Source: an uncultured Acidobacteriota bacterium (GTDB taxonomy: Bacteria; Acidobacteriota; Terriglobia; UBA7540). From it: DNA of 29,220 nucleotides. Location: the NCBI GenBank assembly GCA_937900045.1, contig CALCEB010000056.1:1-29220 (forward strand), given 5' to 3'. Shown here piece after piece: positions 15,828 to 23,204 of this stretch (positions within the stretch are counted from its first letter, which is position 1; every line of letters starts with the position of its first letter). The notes beneath the pieces are model-generated. The model had not been told where the DNA came from. It ran no database searches and worked only from the letters and a program-made list of their open reading frames with translations. The position numbers and the translations under genes were made by a program.

Positions 15828-15938
15828 GAAAATCTCCTTTGTCTGCAATGCGTGAATTGTGATTCTGGTGATACAGCGCCCGTTCTGCGCCAGGGGTTGA
15901 CAACCGCTAATGTAGGAGTCTCACTCGTACCTGCTCTC

Positions 15939-15955
15939 GGGCGGACGGCCCGCCC
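15939..15955 (-). repeat. GC hairpin abutting the cupin stop
   Basis: GGGCGG pairs with CCGCCC around a five-base loop. On the minus strand it begins directly after the cupin TAG. No T-run follows, so it is a terminator-like or mRNA-end hairpin rather than a clear intrinsic terminator. Confidence 0.45.
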
Positions 15956-16222
15956 CTACTTTTCGCCCACAATATACCTGCATCCGCGCGGGCCCATTCG
16001 TGCGGAGTGAACTGTCTCCGACGGCACGTCACATCGATCACCGGCTGCGTAGGTGTGTGCCTCACCTTGCGAGGTCAGAGTCATCTCGCCGTCCAAAATG
16101 ATGTGCGCCGTCAGATTTTCGTGCGTGTGGTCAGAATAATAAGCGTCCGGGCCGCCTTGCCCTGTAAAGAGGTGACGGAAGCCCTCCGCGCGCAATTTCT
16201 CATCCCAATCCCTGGCATTCAT
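15956..16222 (-). CDS. Small cupin-domain protein
   Basis: The 88-residue protein is a single cupin barrel. The first cupin motif reads SDHTHENLTAHIILDGEM (two His and a Glu as likely metal ligands) and the second reads AGDRCDVPSETVHSA (a third His). Such stand-alone cupins bind a metal and often act as small dioxygenases, isomerases or sensors; the substrate is unknown. The ATG at 16222 starts at MNARDWDEKLRAEGF, a typical beginning for this type. A TTG at 16264 in frame adds a hydrophobic-looking stretch but has no ribosome binding site. A weak ribosome binding site leaves the start somewhat uncertain. Confidence 0.8.
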   Translation of the reverse strand: MNARDWDEKLRAEGFRHLFTGQGGPDAYYSDHTHENLTAHIILDGEMTLTSQGEAHTYAAGDRCDVPSETVHSARMGPRGCRYIVGEK

Positions 16223-16288
16223 AACAGGTGTTTCAGATAGGGATAGTGTACCAGCAAGGAGCAAAAATCGAAACAGTTCGGTAGTGGG

Positions 16289-16624
16289 TCAATTGGAAAA
16301 CGACAACCCGATCATTAAAATACCGGCGGCAACTAACACGACCACTTGTGGATTCCCCTCGACCCCGAGAGTTCTGACCGACACAGTAATGAATAACAGC
16401 ATTAACACGTTCACGATGCGTACGAGCAGGCGCACATCTGATTCTCCGCCGTGTTTTATGTGAATCAGATTGAGAGCACTGTAAAAAAGTAGGGCCAACC
16501 CGGTACCCAAGAACCACAGCGCGTTGGCTGCCAGTTTTTTATAAATGACAAACGTGAGAGTGGAGTGCAGTATCCCCAAGAGAAATGTGATCGCTACCAC
16601 AATTAGATATACTTTGCGCTTCAT
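16289..16624 (-). CDS. Small four-helix membrane protein
   Basis: The 111-residue protein has four hydrophobic segments: VYLIVVAITFLLGILHSTL, NALWFLGTGLALLFYSAL, LVRIVNVLMLLFITVSV and PQVVVLVAAGILMIGLSF. No family is recognised. AAGGA lies about nine bases upstream of the ATG. It follows the BMC aldehyde dehydrogenase gene by 77 bases on the same strand; a link to that locus is not evident. Confidence 0.7.
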   Translation of the reverse strand: MKRKVYLIVVAITFLLGILHSTLTFVIYKKLAANALWFLGTGLALLFYSALNLIHIKHGGESDVRLLVRIVNVLMLLFITVSVRTLGVEGNPQVVVLVAAGILMIGLSFSN

Positions 16625-16701
16625 CCAGCGGTTCCTTCGCGAACGGGCGGGATTTCAAAGCTGACCCACTACCCAAGCCTACCTGATCCTGCGCTTCAAA
16701 T

Positions 16702-18522
16702 TCAGCGCACCTTAGCGAAAACTTCGGACGGATTCCCCAAGTCGCGTGCCGAAGGTGTAATGATGGTCTTCGGTCCGGTAACAATCTTCGCGCCATTGCG
16801 AAGCGCCAGGCGCACGTCTTCCTCACTCACAAAATCCACGGGGACGGGCGCTGCAGGTTTGGGAGCCGTACCCTTCGACTCAGCCTGCTTTGGTGCTGAC
16901 ACGCACTCAAAGCCTGAGTTCGACGAAGGGACCGAAACGCCGGAAGCAGATGCAGGCGCCGAAACGTCAAGCGCGGTGGAGGTGGTCTTCTGCCGGTGTT
17001 CGTTGAGCACTCGCTCCACCACCTGCCGGACGGTCTCGCGGTCAAGCGGAGCCTTGGCCGGAGCTTTTGCTGACGCCGAAACACTCACACCCTCATGCGT
17101 GACGGCGGCAGGCTCAGGACTTGGTCTAGCTGACACCAGAGCAAGCGCAGTCATCGCCGCGTCCTCCATGCGATTCACCGGACGCTGCTCGTAAGCCAGA
17201 CGCTTGATGTTGATGAGGTTGTAAGGACCAATGTTGTCCGTCGTGATGTTACCGCCAGGCGTTCCGCAACCGAGCGACATGGCGGGGTTGAGGCCTGTCG
17301 AATACCCGATCGAGCCGTGCGGCGCGGGCGAATTCACCACCAAGCGGAATGCGGGCATCTTGAGCGCCAACTCGCGGATGACGCTGTCATCCGTAGCGTG
17401 GATCGACATCGTGTGCCCCATGCCGCCAAACTCCAGGAAACGCCGGCACACATCCCCGCCCTCGTGGTAATCCTTGACGACGTAGAAGGAAAGCACCGGT
17501 GAGAGTTTCTCCGCGGAAAGCGGAAAGTCCCGGCCAATTCCATCGAGCGGTGCCACCAGGGCGCGAGTGCCCGCCGGCACGGAAAATCCGGCCTCGGTGG
17601 CGATGCGCGCGGCGGATTGGCCCACCATCTTGGGGTTCACGCGGAAATTGGGCAGGATCAAGACGCGAGCCACTCTTTCCGCCTGCTGCGCGTCCAGGAA
17701 ATAACCACCCCGGCGCACCGTTTCCGCCTTCACTTCGCCGGCGATGGCCGCATCCACCACCATGTGCTGCTCCGAAGAGCAGATGGTGCCGTTGTCAAAA
17801 GTTTTGCCGGTGAGGATATCCGCCACCGCCTTGGGGATGTTGGCGGACGAATGAATGTAAGCGGGCACGTTGCCGGGGCCGACGCCGAGGGCGGGCTTGC
17901 CGCTGCTGTATGCGGCCCTTACCATGCCAATCCCGCCTGTGGCCAGGATGATGGCCGTCTGGCGATGGCGCATCAGCTCTTCAGTGGCCTCCATAGTAGG
18001 CAGGCTGAGGCAGCCAATGCAGCCCTCCGGCGCTCCGGCTGCCACCGCCGCTTCATGCATCACACGAGCGCTCTCCCGGATGCAGCGCACGGCGCTCGGG
18101 TGCGGGCTCATCACGATGGTGTTACGGCCCTTGAGGGCGATCAACGCTTTATAAATGGCGGTAGAAGTAGGGTTGGTGCAAGGAATGATGGCGGCGACCA
18201 CGCCCGCAGGCACACCGATTTCAACCACGCCGAGCGCCCGGTCCTCGCGGATCACCCCCACTGTCTTCAAATCCTTGATGGCGGCGTAAACGTCACGCGA
18301 GGCGAAAAGGTTTTTCTCCGTCTTGTCGGCGACGATACCATAAGTCGTCTCCTCAACAGCCAACTGTGCAAGTGGTCCGGCGCTGCGCTCGGCCGCTTCC
18401 GCGCAGGCGCGCACCACGGCGTCCGTCTGCTCCTGGGAAAAGCCGCTTAGAACTTTTTGGGCTGCGGCCGCCTTTTCAACCAGGCGGCGCGCCTCCTGGA
18501 TGGATTCAAGATCTCTGTCCAT
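16702..18522 (-). CDS. Microcompartment-type CoA-acylating aldehyde dehydrogenase
   Basis: The 606-residue protein matches EutE/PduP-like enzymes, which convert an aldehyde plus CoA and NAD+ to acyl-CoA. The ALDH core spans about 1-455. IPCTNPTS and ATGGIGMVRAAYSSGKPALGVGPGN form the cofactor region, and the catalytic Cys248 sits in NGTICSSEQ. Beyond it lies an Ala/Pro-rich linker, then a short amphipathic helix (residues 493-511, LDRETVRQVVERVLNEHRQ) that looks like an encapsulation peptide. A second low-complexity linker leads to a conserved-looking tail at 562-606 (FVSEEDVRLAL, IITPSARDLG). Family members are about 465 aa, so both extensions are additions. It lies 136 bases downstream of the BMC-H shell gene on the same strand. 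The physiological aldehyde is unknown. The ATG at 18522 has only a weak ribosome binding site. Confidence 0.92.
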   Translation of the reverse strand: MDRDLESIQEARRLVEKAAAAQKVLSGFSQEQTDAVVRACAEAAERSAGPLAQLAVEETTYGIVADKTEKNLFASRDVYAAIKDLKTVGVIREDRALGVVEIGVPAGVVAAIIPCTNPTSTAIYKALIALKGRNTIVMSPHPSAVRCIRESARVMHEAAVAAGAPEGCIGCLSLPTMEATEELMRHRQTAIILATGGIGMVRAAYSSGKPALGVGPGNVPAYIHSSANIPKAVADILTGKTFDNGTICSSEQHMVVDAAIAGEVKAETVRRGGYFLDAQQAERVARVLILPNFRVNPKMVGQSAARIATEAGFSVPAGTRALVAPLDGIGRDFPLSAEKLSPVLSFYVVKDYHEGGDVCRRFLEFGGMGHTMSIHATDDSVIRELALKMPAFRLVVNSPAPHGSIGYSTGLNPAMSLGCGTPGGNITTDNIGPYNLINIKRLAYEQRPVNRMEDAAMTALALVSARPSPEPAAVTHEGVSVSASAKAPAKAPLDRETVRQVVERVLNEHRQKTTSTALDVSAPASASGVSVPSSNSGFECVSAPKQAESKGTAPKPAAPVPVDFVSEEDVRLALRNGAKIVTGPKTIITPSARDLGNPSEVFAKVR

Positions 18523-18658
18523 GGATGTGTACGGGGGTTGGGTGTCCGAGAGCTTCGCTCTGCTTGGTTGCTTGGCGTGAATAGGTCTTTTCCGAAATGG
18601 AGAGGTACTTCACGCCCAGTCTCCGAGTCTTATCCGCCCGCCAAACCCGCAGCGCAGC

Positions 18659-18970
18659 TTAGGATGATGCCTTGCCGCCACCTTTGCCGGAAAGCTGGCC
18701 TCCGGGCAGGATCTTTTCCGCTTCGCTGTGGGGCCGGGGAATCACGTGGACGCTCACCAGTTCGCCCACCCGCCGCGCCGCGGCCGCGCCCGCGTCCGTG
18801 GCCGCTTTGACAGCCCCCACATCGCCGCGCACCATGACCGTCACGTACCCGGCGCCGATGTATTCCTTGCCCACCAGCACCACATTGGCGGCCTTCACCA
18901 TCGCGTCTGCCGCCTCAATGGCTCCGACTAACCCTTTGGTCTCAATCATGCCGAGAGCTTCCAACGTCAT
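18659..18970 (-). CDS. BMC-H microcompartment shell protein
   Basis: The 103-residue protein is a single-domain hexameric shell protein of the PduA/EutM/CcmK kind. It shows ALGMIETKGLVGAIEAADAM, VTVMVRGDVGAVKAATDAGAAAA and VHVIPRPHSEAEKILP. Hexamers tile the facets of a protein organelle, and the central pore passes small metabolites. The pore loop reads Gly39-Ala40-Gly41, in register with the Gly-Ser-Gly of PduA. A short Gly/Lys/Ser tail (GGQLSGKGGGKASS) follows the fold. The ATG at 18970 is chosen for AGGAGG four to five bases upstream; an upstream alternative (19003) has no support. It is the first gene of a two-gene unit with the CoA-acylating dehydrogenase. No pentameric (BMC-P) or trimeric (BMC-T) shell gene is in the window. 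Confidence 0.95.
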   Translation of the reverse strand: MTLEALGMIETKGLVGAIEAADAMVKAANVVLVGKEYIGAGYVTVMVRGDVGAVKAATDAGAAAARRVGELVSVHVIPRPHSEAEKILPGGQLSGKGGGKASS

Positions 18971-19105
18971 GCTGCCTCCTGTAGTGTGTCGTAGATCGTT
19001 CAAAAGCTAACATGGATGGCTGGACCGCGCAAGGTCCATGGCCTGCATTGCGCCGTCTCTGCCGTAATGATAGGTTGATAACCCGGAAAGTAAAGTGATG
19101 GGCTT

Positions 19106-19759
19106 ATGTTGGTTTCGAAAAGCAATCCAGGGGCACTCGGTTTATCTCCCCTCTTTCAATGTCTGATGGTGGCGATTTGCTGCGGTGGCCAACTTCTTCT
19201 CCCTAATCAAGCCCGCGCCGACGATGACGGGAACTATTGCTCAGCGCGGGGATACCTCGCCTTTGATCTAAGGGCCGCCGTTACACCAGGGGTCAAATAT
19301 CCGCATGTGCTCCGAGTGATTCGCTTTGGAAGCGCCCAAGGGATTTCGCCTACCGAAGATCTGCCAATTGAAGACTTCCAAACACACCAGATGTACTGCA
19401 CCGCGGGGCAGGTATTTATTTCGGGATGGGATCGCACTTACCAGTACTATCTCGTCGACGTTCACGAGCCGGGCAGCTTAAGAATCCTCAAGCATGTAAA
19501 TGATCCCCTGCGAGAATTCTCTTATTCTGGCCACAAGGATGCACCCACGCTGGGTTACGCCTCCCGGCCTGGAACGATCCCGCTTCAATCTGATGATCCA
19601 AACCATTTCTACGAGTTGGTCATGACGCGATCAGAAAAGCGCGTGAAGGAAGGACTTGTTAACCACTGGAGGTCAGAACTGGTCCAGACCCATCGTGACG
19701 GTAGAGTTCTCCGGCGGGTACTGCTGGCATCGGGAAGCTTCCTTGTAAGTGCCGATTAA
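19106..19759 (+). CDS. Secreted protein of unknown function
   Basis: The 217-residue protein carries an N-terminal hydrophobic stretch (LFQCLMVAICCGGQLLLPN) ending in an ARA cut site near residue 38, so it is probably exported. The mature part starts DDDGNYCSARGYLAFDLRAA. Its two cysteines (NYCSAR and MYCTAG) may form a disulfide. I see no known domain or catalytic motif. Many beta-strand-like stretches (QVFISGWDRTYQYYLVDVH) suggest a beta-rich fold. It is transcribed divergently from the BMC operon. The ribosome binding site is weak, and the exact start is uncertain. Confidence 0.65.
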   Translation: MLVSKSNPGALGLSPLFQCLMVAICCGGQLLLPNQARADDDGNYCSARGYLAFDLRAAVTPGVKYPHVLRVIRFGSAQGISPTEDLPIEDFQTHQMYCTAGQVFISGWDRTYQYYLVDVHEPGSLRILKHVNDPLREFSYSGHKDAPTLGYASRPGTIPLQSDDPNHFYELVMTRSEKRVKEGLVNHWRSELVQTHRDGRVLRRVLLASGSFLVSAD

Positions 19760-20097
19760 CGATCCAAGCTGCCACCCACCAGATTAAATCCTGCTGGGTC
19801 AAGTGAGTGGCGATGGAACCGTGAGCAGATGCCGACCGGCCATCCCCGGGCCCATGTGAGCCAGGTACCGGAAGCTTACTCTCCGCCATGCCAATCTCTT
19901 AATCGGTCGATTTCACTGTTTCCAAAGCGTATCTGGTAAACCCTGTGTTATCATCCTTTTTATCAAATAGTTTGCGGCAAGATTTTCATTGGGGGGACGC
20001 AAGGGAATGGGGCGCAGGCAGTCAAGCGGCCTGTTGGAGAGGCCGCCAGAACGAAAAACACCCGCAGCCCGGCCGGCGACGAGGGGCCTTTGAATCC
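19760..20097. other. Non-coding interval before the GTPase gene
   Basis: About 340 bases. An imperfect hairpin CCCACCAG/CTGCTGGG (19775-19799) follows the secreted-protein gene without a T-run. A plus-strand extension of the GTPase frame to a GTG at 19945 is open but has low-complexity, non-homologous sequence. No repeat element was recognised. Confidence 0.4.
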
Positions 20098-20703
20098 GTG
20101 AGCTTCATCAATCCGGTTTCACGCGAAATTAATTGCAAAATCGTCTACTACGGCGCAGGCCTGGGTGGAAAGACCACCAACCTGCAGTGGATTTACAAGA
20201 ACACTGCGGGCCAATCCGCCGAGCCCATGATCTCCCTGACTACAGAAGAGGACCGCACCCTTTTCTTCGATTTTGTTCCCCTTGAAATCGGTAAAATTCG
20301 CGGCTACCACCTGCGTTTTCACCTTTATACGGTGTGCGGACAAGTGCGCTATGAACCCACGAGAAAGCTGGTGCTTCGCGGCGTTGACGGGCTGATCTTT
20401 GTAGCGGACTCGCAAGAAGGCCGGATGGACGAAAACCTGAACGCTCTGCGCGAACTGGAAAAAAACCTGCATGAACTAGGGCGTGATCCTGCTGTGGTGC
20501 CGCTGGTGATCCAGCTCAATAAGCGCGACCTGGAAGATGCAATTCCCGCCGACGAGATGAAGGGTCTTCTGGCGCGGAGTGAAGAGGAAGTGTTTGAGGC
20601 CATTGCCAGCGAGGGCGTGGGCGTGTTCGAGACCTTGCGCGGGATCGGAAAACGGGTGGTGGAGGACGTGAAGCAAAGCCTGATGCCCGCTTCAAAATCA
20701 TGA
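20098..20703 (+). CDS. MglA-like small Ras-family GTPase
   Basis: The 201-residue protein matches MglA, the bacterial Ras-like GTPase that sets cell polarity and drives motility in myxobacteria. The start GTG at 20098 gives VSFINPVSREINCKIVYYG, the family's usual N-terminus, and keeps MglA numbering. The P-loop is GAGLGGKTTN, the switch region ISLTTEEDRTLFFDF, and the base-specificity motif NKRD. Residues 78-82 read TVCGQ, where MglA normally has TVPGQ; Thr78 and catalytic Gln82 are kept but Pro80 is Cys. The usual partner and GAP, MglB (a roadblock protein), is not adjacent. A response regulator starts 93 bases downstream on the same strand. Role in motility, polarity or signalling is inferred from the family. 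Confidence 0.9.
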   Translation: MSFINPVSREINCKIVYYGAGLGGKTTNLQWIYKNTAGQSAEPMISLTTEEDRTLFFDFVPLEIGKIRGYHLRFHLYTVCGQVRYEPTRKLVLRGVDGLIFVADSQEGRMDENLNALRELEKNLHELGRDPAVVPLVIQLNKRDLEDAIPADEMKGLLARSEEEVFEAIASEGVGVFETLRGIGKRVVEDVKQSLMPASKS

Positions 20704-20796
20704 CCGGCGCTGGCCGGAGCGCCCTGCCGGTGAGAAACGCCGAATGGCGTGCATGGCGCGGCGCGGGGGACATCAACTTCACTTTAGACCTGCAGT

Positions 20797-21477
20797 ATGC
20801 GGATCCTGCTTGTTGAAGATGAACGCAAAGTGGCCAGCTTCGTGGCCCGGTCGCTGCGGGAAAACGCCTACGCCGTGGACGTGGCCGATACCGGCGGGAA
20901 AGGCTACAGTCTAGCCACGGAGAATGCCTACGACGTCATCCTTCTTGATATCCGGCTGCCGGACCAGAGCGGAATCGAAGTTTGCACTCGAATCCGCCAG
21001 GCGGAAGTCAAGACCCCCATCCTGATGTTGACTGCCCGGACGCTCATCGAGCAGCGCGTGGAGGGATTGGATGCCGGCGCGGACGATTATCTGACAAAAC
21101 CGTTTGCGTTGGCCGAGCTTCACGCTCGAATCCGGGCGTTGGTGCGGCGAGGCTTCGATAAGAGCGGCGTCACCCTCGCCTGCGCCGACCTGGAGCTCGA
21201 CCGGCGGCGCCGCCGGGCGGTCCGGGCCAAGAAGGAAATTCCTTTGACCTCAAAAGAATTCGCGCTCCTCGAGCTCCTGCTGCTGCGCGCGCCGGACACC
21301 GTCACCCGTAGCGAGATTGTCGAACACGTTTGGGATTCCCACTTTGATAGTGGAACAAACCTGGTCGAAGTCTATATCAACCGGCTGCGGCAAAAAATTG
21401 ACCAGGCGCATCCGGCAAAACTGATCCATACGGTCCGGGGATCGGGTTACCGGATGGCATTGCCAGAAGCGCCATGA
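20797..21477 (+). CDS. OmpR/PhoB-family response regulator
   Basis: The 226-residue protein has a receiver domain (1-118) with acidic pocket Glu7-Asp8, phospho-acceptor Asp51 (LLDIRLPD), Thr79 (MLTAR) and Lys101 (LTKPF). A winged-helix DNA-binding domain follows (LTSKEFALLELLLLRAPDTVTR, NLVEVYINRLRQKID, IHTVRGSGYRM). It resembles CusR/CopR-type regulators. It is followed by its likely kinase and then by an efflux operon, so control of export is likely. The ATG at 20797 is the natural start (MRILLVEDE). The ribosome binding site is weak. Confidence 0.95.
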   Translation: MRILLVEDERKVASFVARSLRENAYAVDVADTGGKGYSLATENAYDVILLDIRLPDQSGIEVCTRIRQAEVKTPILMLTARTLIEQRVEGLDAGADDYLTKPFALAELHARIRALVRRGFDKSGVTLACADLELDRRRRRAVRAKKEIPLTSKEFALLELLLLRAPDTVTRSEIVEHVWDSHFDSGTNLVEVYINRLRQKIDQAHPAKLIHTVRGSGYRMALPEAP

Positions 21478-21573
21478 CCTGGATTATTCACGAAGTTTTG
21501 CTCGAAGACCGTCAGTGCGCGGTTTTGACCGTGCCTTTCGAGCGCGGACCATTCGCAGCAAGGGCATGATTTT

Positions 21574-23010
21574 ATGTTGCAGAATTACTCTCTGCGGACG
21601 CGCATGATCTTGCTTTTCTGCGTCGCAGTGGGAGTCCTCCTGGCCGTTTCCTATTCCGGATTCTACACTCTTTTCGCCCGCGAGGTTCGGGGCCAGCTTG
21701 ACCGCCAACTGCTGGAGACTTCCAGGCCGGTTATAGCCGATCTTATCTCCGACCCGACCGAACAGGACGTGGATCAGCTCAACGTTCCTGGAAATTATTT
21801 TGAGGTTCTTGATTCCTCCGGGCACGTGCTGCAACATTCTGTGAACCTGCATGGGAAGCCCGTCCTGACGGCCGGGGAGAATTTCTCCCTCCGCCAAACC
21901 ATCTTCTCCACAGTGGAAGATCCCTACACCGGCCGGCTGCGCGTCGCGCTGATCCCATTCCAGCGTGGAAACACGCTGCAAATTTTTGTGCTGGCGGTGC
22001 CAACGCAGCGCGCCGACGAAGCCCTGCGCAGCTTCCGCCGCATCGGCTTCGTGATCCTTCCGCTCAGCCTCTTGCTGACGGGCATTATTTCCGGCTGGTA
22101 CGTGGGCCGCAGTCTGAAGCCGGTGGCTGAGCTCACAGATCATGCGGTGGAGGCAGCGTCCCGCGCCAGTGAAATGAAACCGGTCGATCTTTGGACGCCG
22201 CTTCAAGTCTCGAATCCCCGTGACGAACTCGGGAGACTGGCGGAGACGTTCAACCAGCTTTTCGCAAAAGTGAATTCGGCGTTGCGCCAGTTGCGCCAGT
22301 TCGTTTCCGATGCTTCCCACGAATTGCGGACGCCACTAGCCGTCTTGCGAGGCGAAACGGAACTTGTTCTTAGCGAGCCGCGGAGTCCGGAAGATTATCA
22401 GAGGGCCCTCCAGGTGATTGAGGAGGAACTCAAAAAACTCAGCCATATCACCGAAGGGCTCTTTACCCTGGCATTGGCAGATGCCGGAGAACTGCGGATC
22501 ACTCCCCAGCCGCTTTACCTGGATGAAGTGGTAGAGGAAGCCTGCGCTGTGGCCTCTCCGCTTGCCCTGGCAAAAAACATCGTCATCGAGCGCGATCTGC
22601 GGCCGGAAGTTCCCTATTGTGGTGACGAGGCGTTCCTGCGCCAGCTTTTCCTGATTTTTCTGGATAACGCCATCAAGTATTCTCCGCCCGGAAGTAAAAC
22701 TCGCGTGCAGATGGATGCCGCGGAAAGCTCCATTCGAATTACCTTTCGAGACGAGGGACCGGGAATCCAGAAAGACCACCTGCCCTACATTTTCAAGCGG
22801 TTTTACCGCGCCCCTTCCATCAATGGGGCCGAAGCGCGCAGCGGCGGCCTGGGACTGTCGATTGCCGTAGCCATCGCCCAGGCGCACGAAGGGAAGATCG
22901 AGTGCCAGAGCGAGGTGGGCGTGGGATCAGCCTTCAGCGTCTTTTTGCCTGTCGCGCGAACCGGCTCGATGGATGCTCCTGTTTCTTCCGCCAAGTTTGA
23001 GAAGGGGTGA
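21574..23010 (+). CDS. Membrane sensor histidine kinase
   Basis: The 478-residue protein has TM1 near 10-32, a periplasmic sensor region (about 33-165), TM2 near 150-175 (FVILPLSLLLTGIISGWYVG) and a HAMP segment. The phosphorylated His249 lies in SDASHELRTPLAVLRG. The ATPase domain keeps the N box (LDNAIKYSPPG), G1 (DEGPGI), F box (FKRFYRA) and G2 (GGLGLSIA). All catalytic parts are intact. It pairs with the response regulator 96 bases upstream, as in CusRS/CopRS-type systems. The signal it senses is not shown; the downstream RND exporter suggests a metal or toxic compound. Confidence 0.94.
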   Translation: MLQNYSLRTRMILLFCVAVGVLLAVSYSGFYTLFAREVRGQLDRQLLETSRPVIADLISDPTEQDVDQLNVPGNYFEVLDSSGHVLQHSVNLHGKPVLTAGENFSLRQTIFSTVEDPYTGRLRVALIPFQRGNTLQIFVLAVPTQRADEALRSFRRIGFVILPLSLLLTGIISGWYVGRSLKPVAELTDHAVEAASRASEMKPVDLWTPLQVSNPRDELGRLAETFNQLFAKVNSALRQLRQFVSDASHELRTPLAVLRGETELVLSEPRSPEDYQRALQVIEEELKKLSHITEGLFTLALADAGELRITPQPLYLDEVVEEACAVASPLALAKNIVIERDLRPEVPYCGDEAFLRQLFLIFLDNAIKYSPPGSKTRVQMDAAESSIRITFRDEGPGIQKDHLPYIFKRFYRAPSINGAEARSGGLGLSIAVAIAQAHEGKIECQSEVGVGSAFSVFLPVARTGSMDAPVSSAKFEKG

Positions 23011-23204
23011 ATCCGATTTCATCCCTGCAAGATTTCAGAGCGCGGCCATTGGCCAGAACCTAAACAAAAATTAATTTTGGATTCAGGAAAACATCAGCCC
23101 TTCCGGGTTAGTCTAGGGGCTTGTGTCAACATCGGGAACTTTATCCCTGCGGGTGCGCTGGTCAGAACTCTTGCAGCAATCAAACCTCTAAAGGGGTAGT
23201 GAAC
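23011..23204 (+). promoter_or_regulatory. Candidate control region of the efflux operon
   Basis: The 194 bases between the kinase stop and the TolC-like gene hold a direct repeat GATTTCA (23015-23021 and 23031-23037). They also hold an 11-base inverted repeat GGCCA-t-TGGCC (23044-23054) and the perfect 12-base palindrome AAAATTAATTTT (23067-23078). OmpR-type regulators usually bind tandem direct repeats, so these are candidates only. Confidence 0.35.

Noticed and set aside
17617..18450. A 277-residue plus-strand open frame opposite the aldehyde dehydrogenase
   Set aside because: It is antisense to a clear enzyme gene, is rich in His/Arg/Ala as expected of a G+C-rich shadow frame, and has no recognisable domain or ribosome binding site.
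19945..20097. N-terminal extension of the MglA-like GTPase
   Set aside because: The upstream frame is open but rich in Trp/Arg/Gln and not part of the family; the GTG at 20098 gives the standard MglA N-terminus.
21484..22320. A 278-residue minus-strand open frame opposite the histidine kinase
   Set aside because: Antisense to the kinase sensor and HAMP region, without a start signal or family resemblance.
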